From Annona cherimola (Eukaryota; Streptophyta; Magnoliopsida; Magnoliales; Annonaceae), in the NCBI GenBank assembly GCA_030490835.1, contig CM059975.1, positions 8,211,579 through 8,275,578 on the forward strand: a stretch of 64,000 bases of DNA. Direction: 5' to 3'. Positions 31,203 through 41,999 of this stretch are shown here, one piece after another (within the stretch, counting starts at the first letter, position 1; each line of letters starts with the position of its first letter). The translations under genes and the position numbers were made by a program. The notes under the pieces are model-generated. The model saw only the letters and a program-made list of their open reading frames with translations. It made no database searches and was not told the origin of the DNA.

Positions 31203-33460
31203 TTTTTGCCAAACACTGATTTTTTGTGGCTGGAAGACACAGTGACATTATGTGATCCTAGAGCAAAGGAAATGCAATCATGGTCAGCATTTTAGGCTGT
31301 GGAAACTAGGGGGTCAATGGTCAACGAACCACACACTATTTAATTGGGGTTTCCTGCCATACACGGGCTTTCCTGTTGCAAATTTATTGGAGGAGAAGTT
31401 CCTGACTTTTCTAACTTGTTCACTGCAAAATGGTCCTCAAGGAGGAAAGTTTGGTCCTCCTTTTTTTTTTAGAGAACCTTTTGCCATCAACATCTGCAAA
31501 TTGCGACATGATAATGATACCAATATGAGTTTTGATCAGTTAATTGACCATAAACAACTAGTAGATGCTCTGATGTAAATAAAGCTAGGTTGACACCTAG
31601 TGGTTTCTTTAGTGTAGTTAATAAAATTGTTGAGAAGAGAGGATAAAGGTTAAAGGGTGTTGGAATAGAAATTAGGACGTTATCTCCTGTTCCAATCTAA
31701 ACTAGAACTTCAAGTCTCGTCTTTTTTGCCTATTGAGGGTGTCTTTGCAACTCCTCGAGCTTAATTCATTATGCGGAATTGTTTCTTCTTTTAAGTCCAC
31801 TGAATTCCACCCGCAAGCAGACTCCACTTCATTTTATCCTTTTCCATTAGCTCTCTATCACACGGTGATTTACCGAATTCCTCTTCCAACCCTTAGCCTT
31901 AAATTTAGTCACTGGTCGGTACTGTTGGTGATGAGGGAATGAGGAGGAGAAGAATAAAATATTTTTGAAAAGCTCAAGAGTTACGTAATATAATAAAAGT
32001 AAAGTGAAAAAAATAAAGTAATCATATGTTAAAATTATCGAAATATAAGGGAGAAAATAGAGAAAGTATAGCAATTGTGTAGTTAGGATGTTAAATTACT
32101 TTTTGAAAAGTATTGCGAATAGATGATCTACCCGTATCATTGTTACCACAAGTGGTGCCTCAGAAGCCAACAAACCATAGTACTCTTAACGTCAAAACTC
32201 CGTTCGATTGAGCTGAAATGGACTGGTGACGTTTTATGGCCCTCGTGTTCCCCTGGGAGTCATGGAGCCATTATTGAAGATTTGCTCCACTAGATCAGGG
32301 AAATACAGCCCCATAAAAAGTCCCTTGATTTTTAATAATACAGAATTCTTTTTTTTACAATGCTTTATCAAGACGAGTAGGAACTCATTACCCAAAAGAA
32401 AAAAAACTTTAAAATTTTTAATATATAATAATTTTACTTTTTTTTTTTCAATGCTAATTTTCTTCTCCACATAATTTCCTACAGTCTAATATACAACAAC
32501 AACTTTTTATCCAATCTCCTCGTACCATACGATCGCATTCTGCCCTCGTGAATAGCTGCTATGTCAAATTCCACGACCCGTATTTCACTGTCCAAAGGCC
32601 GAACCAGAGCATGAAAATATCCATGGGAGTTTGATGGACAGTGGCCGCCCCCAAACACACCAATAGTTGTGGTGTGGAGAACATCCTAGCTAGCAAGAAC
32701 CACAGCTACTTCATTACTTTCTCCTGGTCCAAAGACTCGAAACGTGAACATGACACTACCTTCTTCTTTTTAGTAGATGAGATTAACCCCCCTCCCCTCC
32801 CTTGTTTCTGCTAATTATTTTGAAGTTGAACCCAGAAGACATAAATTTAGGAGGCCGGTCGTCGGTTGAGAGAGATGGAATACCTGGAATGCCCCTGCCC
32901 TCTCTTTCAATGATTGGAGCTCAACAGCTCTCTCCTGCCAACAGAAAAGCAGAGAGGGAGACAACCATGGGGCCAAACTGCTCCAAGATGCTGCTAACAT
33001 GCTACCCTTTTGCATTGAAGTGGGAGGGACACTCCTGCCTCCTCTGCTACCCCATCCGCCTGCTGCACCTCACAGGTTACAGCTGGAAAACGCGGCATTT
33101 CATACGGAACAAAGATATTGTGAATCATATAAACATCCACCTCACCTCACTTTCAATCCAACGGGGCAGAATCATTTGCAATCCACTCAACCTTTTCTCT
33201 TCTCTTGCCTGTTCCAGAGGATACCATTGGATAAATTGGGATTGTCAAAGAATGGGAAGATTGGAGAAAAGGTGGATGTGTAGTGTGAGATAAGAAATTA
33301 TACCGAGAGTGATTTAGAAATGAAAAAAGTTATATATATATATATATTAAAAATGAAAAATCACATCTTATTTCATACAATTTGTATCCTCATGTTCACT
33401 TCTCTCCACGTATATCAGAGCCTATCCACTCGAACTGGGCCTAAATAAGTTCATGCTACT
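30200..33460. other. Intergenic, unassigned
   Basis: Contains a (TC)n microsatellite at 31157-31199 and a weak family F relative at 31940-32090. The open frames here (up to 163 codons at 32802-33293) show no known domain or coding signature. Nothing else is supported. Confidence 0.4.
31157..31199. repeat. (CT)n microsatellite
   Basis: About 21 perfect CT units. Confidence 0.95.
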
Positions 33461-33500
33461 AAAGCTTATAAAATTTTCTCACAAAAAAAGCTTATAAAAT
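33461..33500 (+). repeat. Micro-insertion with 14-bp direct repeat
   Basis: AAAGCTTATAAAAT at 33461-33474 and 33487-33500 flanks TTTCTCACAAAA. The A-run abuts the right copy. Confidence 0.6.
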
Positions 33501-33512
33501 CTTATATACTAT

Positions 33513-33559
33513 AAGTTGAATTAAATACTTTTTTTTGAGAGAAGTTGAATTAAATACTT
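33513..33559 (-). repeat. Micro-insertion with 18-bp direct repeat
   Basis: AAGTTGAATTAAATACTT at 33513-33530 and 33542-33559 flanks an 11-bp TTTTTTGAGAG. The T-run abuts the left copy, the mirror image of the neighbouring micro-insertion. Confidence 0.7.
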
Positions 33560-33854
33560 AGAAAATAAAAGATGCCCAAATTGAGATAAGTTTATTGGAA
33601 GATTATCATGCTCTAATAGATTCGCCACCACCGTCATCCTAGTCGAAGTCATCATTGAGCAAGGCCTCATTTCATCGTCCAAGGATCTTGTGGACTGTAA
33701 TGATTGTTGTCACCTACCAGTCTCGACTCTCTCAGAAGGCCCCATCGACGGATTAATTACATTTGAAATTTTGAAACCTGTGTGATGCGATCTTCGAAGG
33801 GCATGCTTTTGCCACTACAAGCATGTAACATCCGGTGGCCATGTCATCAAAAGA

Positions 33855-34372
33855 TGTGTTTAGAAATGGATAAAACTTTTGATGAAAAATTATAAAGATG
33901 AGAAGTTGTCAAATGATATGATATGATATGATAAGGATAATGATGAGTAATAAATAGGATAAAATTGAAATAAATAGGTTAGTTGTGTTAGTAATTGTGT
34001 AGAAATGATTGAAAAGTAGGATAGTTGTATAGAAAAATGTGAAGAAATAATTAAAAAATAAGGTAGTTGTTGATAGTGAAAAGTTTTTGAGTGTGTTTGG
34101 CAATTAACAAAAAATGTCAAGTTAAAACTTTTCAATCTAAAACTTTTCACTCTGTACTACTATCATATTTTTTAATCATTTTTTCACATTTTCCCATACA
34201 ACTACCCTACTTTTCAATCATTTCTACACAACTATTCACACAACTAACCTATCCATTTTAACTTTATCCTCTTTACTACCCATCATTATCCCTATCATAT
34301 TACATCATTTGACAATTTTTACTCTCCAAAACTTTTCATCAAAAGTTTTATACATTATCAAATTAGTCCATT
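33855..34372. repeat. Head-to-head pair of family F MITEs
   Basis: A plus-oriented copy (33855-34095, missing its far end) meets a minus-oriented copy (34095-34372) with an intact GTGTGTTTGGCAATTAAC terminus. Together they form a foldback of about 520 bp. Confidence 0.65.
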
Positions 34373-34388
34373 TTTATCTGCAGTCAAG

Positions 34389-34438
34389 TTGTTGAATCAA
34401 ATACTTCAGGAAAAAAAAAAAAAAAAGATTGTTGAATC
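34389..34438 (+). repeat. Micro-insertion with 10-bp direct repeat
   Basis: TTGTTGAATC at 34389-34398 and 34429-34438 flanks AAATACTTCAGG followed by 16 A. Confidence 0.55.
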
Positions 34439-34439
34439 C

Positions 34440-35654
34440 AAAGGAGTTTGCTGAATCCTCGTGTAAGCGGATTATCACCAGGTGTTAACAGAGCATTTAA
34501 TATTTTGCAGGGCCGTGTGGAAGGCCATCCAGCGGAACAGCAACCGACGGCAAACCGGAGTGTGAGTAGGGGTGTGTTTTATTTATTTTTGCGAGAAAAA
34601 TAATTCAGATGTTTTCAGGCAAGGACATCATATTAGTTGCAAGAAATCATCAATAAATAGCTATTTCCACGATTTTTTAGAATTTATTTTGTGCATTAAC
34701 TATCTCAAAATCAGATTATAGTATTGTTCACCTTGCATCCAAACACTGACGAATCCAAATCCGAAGAAAGATTATTTGGGTGTTGTAAATATTTGCAACA
34801 TTTTCTAAAATTTCTATGTTTTCAATTTTTTTAATCTTCTCAAATTTTTTTTTATTTTTATTATTAACTATAAGCTTCCTCGAATACGCCCTTATCTAAA
34901 TACATCCTCAGAGTCCCCAGCAGAATCTATGAATCATTGAGATCAGAGATGGCCCACCTCAAATTTCCATAATCACATGGCATAGACCTGCTAGGACGAG
35001 AACGCCGTGCAATAGCTGGGCGAGGATAGAGATATTAGCCCGGGAGCAGGACTAAGGCACACGTGGGACCCACCCCAAGGTCAGTTTAGTACTTTTACAG
35101 AAAAACCGAAAAGAGGAGATGGGCGGAAGAAACCGGCGTTACCGGTACGCTTTTCTCCGGGCACCGGGTACCGCCGGTCGCTCCAAAATTTCAGCCGCGT
35201 TTCGCCGGAATCAGACGAGTGGCGAAATTCTAACACCTGAGCCTGACAGCGCTATCATAACGGCATCGATTCCACAGAGAGACGGATTCCCCCGCGCTCA
35301 GAATGCCGTCATAGCGGCCGTTAACTCTGGCACCGGGTATTTCTTCGTTTCCGGAAGGAGCAGGAAGACGATAGGGAAAGACAGAGACAAATAGACAATA
35401 TGATATGAAAGAAGAAGAGATGTTTTTTCGACCTTTTCCATCTTTACAGATCTTCAAAAAAAATTTCCGAAAACAAAATAACCATCAAAAAGGACGAAGA
35501 CGGGACTCACATCCACACCACCTCCATTCAAAACCCACCCTTTTTACCGTAGATTCTAATTCTGTATGTACAAAAAAACCCCAGAAAAAAGGAGCCGGAA
35601 AAAAAAAAAAAAAAAAGGAAAAGAACCTAATTAAAACTCAGTGGTCGGCGAGCA
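34440..35654. other. Intergenic DNA downstream of the SAUR71/72-like gene
   Basis: 34980-35400 is GC-rich, contains a CACGTG G-box (35060-35065) and an open frame of 91 codons (35119-35394, + strand) with no recognised domain; it may be part of an untranslated region. The stretch 35560-35630 is A-rich. Confidence 0.4.
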
Positions 35655-36062
35655 TCAAAGCAAGTCCTCGGAGAAAGAGCGAAAGAGCTCGTCCACATCG
35701 TCAATCTGGTCTCCATACGTCAACACGTCCAGAACCTTCTTGAAGAGCAAGACCGCGCAGGGGATCCTCAAGACGCCCTGTTGCTCGTAGCCGTACTCCT
35801 CGGCAGACCTGTTGAGAAGCTGGAGGAAGATGGGATGCTTCAAGAAATCGGCCCGGACGACGAAGCGCTCCATCTCGTCACCGACGTAGACGGGGATGTG
35901 GCCTTGGGGGACGTGGGAGGCGGTTGCGGCTGCGGCTGAAGCGGAGAGAGTCTTGGACTTGGATCGGCGAGGCTGGGAGTGTGTAGAGGAGGAGTTTGAG
36001 CGGAGGAGGACGTACTGGGAGGAGTCAGAGACTCTGGCGAGGCGGCGAATGAGATGCTTCAT
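35655..36062 (-). CDS. SAUR71/72-like auxin-responsive protein
   Basis: A 135-residue SAUR beginning MKHLIRRLARVSDSSQYVLL, the conserved start of the Arabidopsis SAUR71/72 group. The upstream in-frame extension to 36230 is low-complexity and is not counted as coding. The core shows VPQGHIPVYVGDEMERFVV, then HPIFLQLLNRSAEEYGYEQQG and LRIPCAVLLFKKVLDVL, ending with an acidic tail (DDVDELFRSFSEDLL). It is intronless. A CTTATTTAAG TATA-like box lies about 120 bases upstream (36181-36190, - strand). These proteins usually act on auxin-driven cell growth; no target is shown here. Confidence 0.93.
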   Translation of the reverse strand: MKHLIRRLARVSDSSQYVLLRSNSSSTHSQPRRSKSKTLSASAAAATASHVPQGHIPVYVGDEMERFVVRADFLKHPIFLQLLNRSAEEYGYEQQGVLRIPCAVLLFKKVLDVLTYGDQIDDVDELFRSFSEDLL

Positions 36063-36180
36063 GGGGAGGAGAGTGGGAGAGGACAAGGAAGGAACTTGGG
36101 GCGGTTGGAGAGAGCGACAGGGAGGGAAAGGGAGAGAGCGTGGTATGCGTGACAAGGAGGAGAGGAGCAGGGGGAGGAGG

Positions 36181-36190
36181 CTTAAATAAG
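36181..36190 (-). promoter_or_regulatory. Probable TATA box of the SAUR71/72-like gene
   Basis: On the minus strand this reads CTTATTTAAG, at a suitable distance (about 120 bases) from the start codon at 36062. Confidence 0.4.
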
Positions 36191-36439
36191 AAATATAATA
36201 CGCAGGGAGGGAGACTCGGAGTGGTACCACGGCGTACTTGCGGGTACAAGACTTGAGAAATAAGAAAGAGGGACGAGATTTTGGGGATATTTTGGACCCG
36301 TACGGAACGCTTTTCAGAGGATATGCGCAATAAACAGTCTGGCAATATTACGAGATGACTGCGTATGGCCACAAATTCAACGGCTCGGATGTGCGCCTGC
36401 TGAGCTGGGTGGATGGGCCATTGTGTATTTGATTTCATT

Positions 36440-36728
36440 TAGTATGTGTTTGGGAATGAATAAAATTTTTGATGAAAAATTTTGGAGAGTAAAAGTTGTC
36501 AAATGATGTTATATGATAGGGATAATGATGATGAGTAAATAGGATAAAGTTGAAATAAATAGGTTAGTTGTATTGATAATTGCGTAGAAATGATTGAAAA
36601 ATAGGATAGTTGTATAGAAAAATGTGAAGAAATAATTAAAAAATAGGATAGTTGTGGAAAGTGACAAGTTTTAGATTGAAAAGTTTTAACTTGATAATTT
36701 TTGCTTATTACCAAACGCACTTTTAGTT
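36440..36728 (+). mobile_element. Family F MITE, near-complete copy
   Basis: The best single copy of the family: starts at an AGTATGTGTTTGGG terminus and ends at TTACCAAACGCACTTTT, its inverted counterpart. Internal blocks GGATAATGATGATGAGTAAA, GGTTAGTTGTATTGATAA and AATAGGATAGTTGTGG are shared with the other copies. Non-coding, about 290 bp. Confidence 0.7.
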
Positions 36729-36779
36729 TCAAACAAATTTACCCGGCAAACTGACAAACCAGTTATTATTTGACTACAT

Positions 36780-37320
36780 AAGGGTCATTGCATGTAAGTG
36801 CAACCATTTTTTCAAAAATTTGTTGCATATAATATTATATGTAGCTAAAATCCGGTTGTAAGTAACATTTATATGCAGTTATTTCTGTAGAGCTATAAAT
36901 GCTATTAAAGGCTAGGCGAAAATTCCTTTAAGTTGGTTGCATTTATCGTTTATTCAACCAAATTTGTATTTTACTACAAATACACGATTATCTTTAATAA
37001 AATTTCTTGTAGTGCTTGATTTTACAAGTTAGAAACCTTCTCTTTTATTTCATTTAGGTTATACAATGTAAAAATTGAACATAATAATTATAAAATTTAA
37101 GCTTGTAAATAATTAGATGTCACCCAAATAATGAATAGAAGAATAAAATTTGCCCTTCTCTTACCATAAAGAAGATTTTTATTTCTATTTTTTAATTCTT
37201 AAAACAAACATGTCTTGAACTTAAAGTATACGTGAATAACGAGAGCCTAAGTTCTTTTTTTTAAAAAAAAAAAAGAGAGGAAAAAGTTATTTTTAGAAAT
37301 GGTGACATAACGAATATGAA
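36780..37320. other. Possible CACTA-type remnant and AT-rich DNA
   Basis: 36780-37018 contains GTTGCATATAATATTATATG, ATGCAG blocks and ends in AAATTTCTTGTAGTGC, whose complement GCACTACAAGAAATTT is the plant CACTA terminus. The other terminus was not found. The rest is unassigned. Confidence 0.4.
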
Positions 37321-37321
37321 A

Positions 37322-37579
37322 AGTGAAAAAATGTATTTTTTTTATTGGTATTATATACATTGTGACAACTGATATTACAATCAAACACATTTACAACCCT
37401 CACATCTTGGAGAGACATCCTGTAAATACCCACACAGCGGGGAGGGACATTTTTCAAATTCTTTCAAATTGGAGGACAAATTGTTCCGCTCCCAGAGGGA
37501 GGTTTGGAATAGAGAGATGATGATAATGTGCCAGTATCTCCGACCAGTGAGTTACACACCGCTGGCAAGAGTGAAAAAA
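37322..37579 (-). mobile_element. SINE copy 3
   Basis: The insert 37332-37569 lies between perfect AGTGAAAAAA repeats (37322-37331 and 37570-37579). The plus strand starts TTTTTTTATTGGTATTATAT, the complement of the family tail. Confidence 0.75.
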
Positions 37580-37599
37580 CATCTTAATGTGCAAGTGAT

Positions 37600-37733
37600 G
37601 TGACAAGGTTGTAATAACTTTGAAGAAGTGAGTGAGTAATGTGAAGTAATAAAGATGGTAATTAAAGATAAAGAGAATAAAAATAAGATAGATAGGAAAA
37701 GTTGTATAAAAATGTGAAAAATTAGAATGTATA

Positions 37734-37767
<34 letters not shown>

Positions 37768-38297
37768 GGAAGGTAATTAGGGAGTTAAGATTTACTGGAA
37801 AAAAGTGAAAAAATATATATCTTACCAATGAAAAACCTAAGTCAGATATTTTTACATGAATGAAAAATAATAGTTGAAATTATAAATAATAATGAGAATG
37901 CACAAGTACTAGATATATGGAAGATGTTAAATCATATTAAAGAAGCCAAAAATGTGAAAGAAGTGAAAACGTTGACTTTGTTTTCCAGATATTCCTCATC
38001 TCGGATTTAATGTCGAAATAATATGATAAAGATTAAAATAGCACAAAGAAGAAGGATAAAAGTAGTGCAGACCTGTATTACTACAATTAAAATGTAGTTC
38101 AACAATTTAAAAGGTAAGATAATTGATATAAAGCATAGTGCCGATGATGTAAATTAAAGGCAAAAGTAGCAACTAATTAAAACATAGAATAATATTGGAA
38201 AATCGGATGTTGAAATATTTTTTGATAGAAGTATATTGTAATACTTAAGATAGTTGACTGTTGTTAGGAATTTAGATTATTCTTATTTTAGATTAAA
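37600..38297. other. Family F-like remnant and AT-rich DNA
   Basis: 37600-37830 has family F-like blocks on either side of a (TAA)n microsatellite at 37732-37764. The remainder is AT-rich and unassigned. Confidence 0.4.
37732..37764. repeat. (AAT)n microsatellite
   Basis: About eleven AAT units. Confidence 0.9.
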
Positions 38298-38340
38298 TAG
38301 ACAATCCAATTTTTTGAGAAAAGTAGGCAATCCAATTTTT
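38298..38340 (-). repeat. Micro-insertion with 17-bp direct repeat
   Basis: TAGACAATCCAATTTTT (38298-38314) and TAGGCAATCCAATTTTT (38324-38340) flank TGAGAAAAG. One mismatch between the copies. Confidence 0.6.
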
Positions 38341-38512
38341 AAAGCAATAAATAACACTATCAATCAAAAATTAAACCCACAAAAATACACCACAATTTTA
38401 CTTAGAAAATCCATCTTTATGAAAAGAGAAAAGCTACAATACATAATACCAGTAAGTCTAAACTAGAAATTTTCATCATTACGATGTTGATGTATAAAAA
38501 AGGACATGAGAT

Positions 38513-39123
38513 TAGGAGTATTAATGGTCATGATCAACCTGTCAACCCGCTCGTCCAACCTGTTTATAAATGGGTTTGGGTTGAGATTTTTGAATAAATG
38601 GGTTATGATCCGCCAACCAGTTTGACTATTTAATTAAATAAATGGATTAGGGTTGAGATTTTTTATAACTTGTCAACCCGTTTAGTAACTCATTTAACTC
38701 ATATAACATGTTTAACCCGTTTAATTCATTCAACTCATTTAACTCATTAAAGTTTTATATGTATACATATAAACTCATTGGTTATTTTTCTCTCTAAATC
38801 TTCCTCCAGTCACCTAATTTTCATTTTTCTACTGCTACCATAATTTCATTTTTCCGTTACCGCCCTATTTTCATTTCCCCTATGCCAAAAACACTCTCTT
38901 GTCTCTCCCTGCGATATCATTATCTATTAGAGTCTAGGCTTTTAAGTTATTTGTTATACAACCTGTTAATAACTCATCAACCCGTTTATTAAATGAGTTG
39001 TAAATGGGTTAGGGTTTAAGTTTTTTAAATAGGTTAATAAACGGATTAGTATTGAGATATTTTAAATGAGTTAGGATTAGAATTAGGCTCTAACCTGTCC
39101 AACTCGATCCGTTAACACCCCTA
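38513..39123. mobile_element. hAT-type MITE with 8-bp TSD
   Basis: 611 bp with ends TAGGAGTATTAATGG and, inverted, TAGGGGTGTTAACGG. Flanked by a perfect 8-bp duplication CATGAGAT at 38505-38512 and 39124-39131, the hAT signature. Internal sequence is a degenerate array of AACCCGTTTA/TAAATGGGTT blocks in both orientations. No transposase. Confidence 0.9.
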
Positions 39124-39298
39124 CATGAGATAAATAATAGATCCAAAAGAAGATGATAAAAGTTACTCTTCTCATACGTTTGTTTCGCTAATCAAGCTAA
39201 TTTTATTCCATCATTAGTTGAATGGAAGGAGAGGCTGTGTTATTTTAGAAGTCAAAGAAAAAGCAAAAAAAAAATGCTTAAGTGTGGGCCCCACTATC

Positions 39299-39687
39299 AT
39301 ATGTGACCTTCATGTGGGAGGAAAACCTAACAATTAAGAACATATAAAATTTCTCAATTTTATATAACAAATGCCTAAAGACCAATGAAAAATTAACCAA
39401 TTAGTAACATAACCTCACACTAAAAGAAAAAGTAGTTTATGCATATACAAATTTTGTTGCATATATAGCAAAGATTTGGTTGCATATCCATGCAGGTAAC
39501 AAAAAACTAGCATATGTGACCTTCATGTGGGAGAAAAACCTAACAATTAAGAACATATAAAATTCCTCAATATTATATAACAAATGCCTAAAAACCAATG
39601 AAAAATTAACCGATTAGTAACACACTAAAAGAAAAAGTAGTTTATGCAGATACAAATTTTGCTGCATATATAGCAAAGATTTGGTTT
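39299..39687 (+). repeat. Tandem duplication, 212-bp offset, with CACTA-like start
   Basis: 39299-39481 and 39511-39687 are near-identical (CATATGTGACCTTCATGTGG through AGCAAAGATTTGGTT). Both contain CACTAAAAGAAAAAGTAG, resembling a CACTA terminus. The second copy lacks an 8-base segment just before it. Confidence 0.85.
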
Positions 39688-40243
39688 GTGGCACGTATAA
39701 CTAATAGCTATAAATTTTTAGTTAAGCAACCAAAATTGCAATAGTATTTGTTGCATATAATTATTATTTTTAATGAGTTCTTAGGAGGCGATCATTAGTG
39801 CTCGGTGCGACCATGCCAATGATATATATTTTTTATTTTTTAAAAATTGTTAATCTATGTATATATAATCTATAAATATAAGTTTGATCATTTTTCAGTA
39901 TGTATATATTTTTATATTTTCAAACACAAAATTTTTTTAGTCATTTTAAATTATTGAAAATAACTAGACACTCTTATGTTTAAAAACAAACATATATAAA
40001 TTTTAAAAATTATAAAACTTAATTCATAGCTAATATATCTAGACTAATAATTTTATAAAAAAACAAAAAATATGCTTTTAAACGGGTCTGAAATGGAGCC
40101 ATTTTAAACTGGCATGAAATGATCAAACCCCAACTTCTTATGTGTTTTTGTATAATACTTATATGCGACAAATAGTGGTTTTTTATGACATTATATGCAG
40201 CCTAATAAAATTCTGCTGCATAAGAATAGAAATTTCTGTAGCG
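39623..40243. mobile_element. Possible CACTA-type element with nested family C MITE
   Basis: Begins CACTAAAAGAAAAA and ends AAATTTCTGTAGCG, a near-inverted match to the CACTA terminus. A family C foldback (39790-40110) lies inside. No 3-bp duplication is visible, so this is tentative. Confidence 0.35.
39790..40110. repeat. Foldback MITE, family C
   Basis: Arms with ATTGTTAATCTATGTATAT and inverted AGACTAATAATTTTATAAA around a TTTAGTCATTTTAAATTATT centre. Ends degraded. Confidence 0.6.
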
Positions 40244-40249
40244 TCATAT

Positions 40250-41030
40250 ATAGAGGTGAAATATAATGGGTCCAGTATGCATTTCCACATATTGTTTTGT
40301 GACTGTGTTAAGTTAATGTAAGGACTTATTTTTACCATTAATTATTTCCTCTTACGTTCCATAAAAAAATTATTTTCTCTTAAGAAAAGCAAACTTATTG
40401 CTTCACGGTAGAGAACGTTGTGGTAAAGCGTAGGGTACCCCCATAATAATTTTTCTTTAGGAGCGAGAAATTATTTGGTTTTCTTTGTATCGTAAGAATT
40501 ACACATGTACTGATTTATAATATCAAATTATCTGTTGTGTGTATATATACGACTCAAAAACAGAAAAGCAGACGTATTTATTACTTTTTGACATTTAACA
40601 ACTAAATAGAAGAATTTCTCCTACACGGGGCTGCTTAAGGAAAAAATGGAAAAGTAAACACATATCTATAAATTAACTACCAGTCCTTTTGGTTTTTTTT
40701 ATATACAGGAACATGATTCCGCCAGTGACTTGTTACTCTTGTTTCAAGCATCAGGTGTGAACATTAATTTCTGTTATAACTGTAACCGCTAAATCGGTGC
40801 AGTACATTGAATGGACACTTTAAAGTGAAAGTTTCCACTAGCACGTTCTGGCAATATTTGGGTCGAGATCCTAACTGAACTATTATTTTATGCAATCAAT
40901 ATATGACGTTCCCAATCCCATGTTGCATTTTTCGATTATTGTACCTCAAATCTAAATTACTTTGTGCTAGCCATCACATCTCAACCCTATTTTTTTTATT
41001 TTACCTCAAAAAAAAAAGCCGTATTTCAAT
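40250..41030. other. Intergenic DNA with one micro-insertion
   Basis: No gene recognised. The micro-insertion at 40341-40382 is listed separately. Confidence 0.4.
40341..40382 (+). repeat. Micro-insertion with 14-bp direct repeat
   Basis: ATTATTTCCTCTTA (40341-40354) and ATTATTTTCTCTTA (40369-40382) flank CGTTCCATAAAAAA. One mismatch between the copies. Confidence 0.55.
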
Positions 41031-41034
41031 TCGA

Positions 41035-41295
41035 GGGTGTGTTTTAAAAGTAATAAAATTTTAAATGAAAATTTTTTAGTGTAAAAGTTTTTAAAATGGA
41101 AAGAAGAAAATAATATAACAAGGTTAATGATGAGGAGTAAAGAGAATAAAGTTAAAATAAATAGGTTAGTTGTATAAATAATTATGTAGAAATAATTAAA
41201 AAGTATAATAATTATAAAAAAGATATGTAAAAAAAGAATTTAGATTGAAAATTTTAATCTGACCGTTTTTTTTTATTGTATTCAAACACACCTTT
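41035..41295 (+). repeat. Family F MITE
   Basis: Blocks ATAACAAGGTTAATGATGAG, AAATAGGTTAGTTGTATAAA and a terminus with TTCAAACACACCTTT. Confidence 0.6.
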
Positions 41296-41299
41296 AAAA

Positions 41300-41717
41300 C
41301 TAACATTATAAATACCAAAAAAGATGACTATTGTATCATTCAATTCGTCGAGTCAGTCGCCGGACCGAAATTGGGAAAAGATTTTTTTTGGGTAAGGGGA
41401 CAAACAATTTAATGACTTTGAAACCCAAGCGAGTCAATGTTGCCAATTCGAACGGCACTGGACACAATAGCTAATGGTGACAATAGACTGATCGCATCCG
41501 TACGTACTCTTAACCAACCCCACCCAAGGCCTACCGTAGGTGCCTACCTCTTTCGCAAAGAACTTTCCTGACTATAATTTTACATATTTGTTGTTTAAAC
41601 CTTTTCATTTGTTACAGCTTGACCCTACCATTAACAATCGTTAATAAAAAGGTCTAAAATGCAATTAACAAAAACTTAAAAGATCTAAAATGCAAATAGA
41701 AAACTCTAAAATCTAAT
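41300..41717. other. Intergenic, unassigned
   Basis: No gene or clear repeat is recognised between the two family F copies. Confidence 0.4.
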
Positions 41718-41992
41718 GTGTGTTTTGGAGTTGATAACTTTTTAAATAAAAAATTTGTGTATAAGTTTTTGAATTGGAAAAAAATGATGTGATAACAGAA
41801 GTAACGATAAAAAGTAAAGAGAATAACATTAAAATAGATAAGTTAATTGTATAGGTAGTTGTGTACAAACGATTGAAAAATAAAATGATTATATAGAAAT
41901 ATATGAAAAATAATTTAAAATAGTGTAACGTTGGAGAATGAAAGTTTTGGTTTGAAAATTTCTCATTGCAGCCAAATATGCCCTTAATTTAT
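41718..41992 (+). repeat. Family F MITE
   Basis: Starts TGTGTGTTTTGGAGTTGATA and ends at CAGCCAAATATGCCCTTA; the interior carries the family block order. Confidence 0.6.
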
Positions 41993-41999
41993 AATTATC

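Noticed and set aside
30507..31578. A chain of open frames that could be exons
   Set aside because: They share no domain, and the stretch contains a (TC)n repeat; no consistent splice structure was found.
32802..33293. 163-codon frame
   Set aside because: No recognisable domain, competing frames of similar length on the same strand, and no splice or promoter context.
36063..36230. Upstream extension of the SAUR71/72-like frame
   Set aside because: Low-complexity Leu/Ser/Pro sequence, with the family-specific MKHLIRRL start at 36062 and a TATA-like box at 36181-36190 inside the extension.
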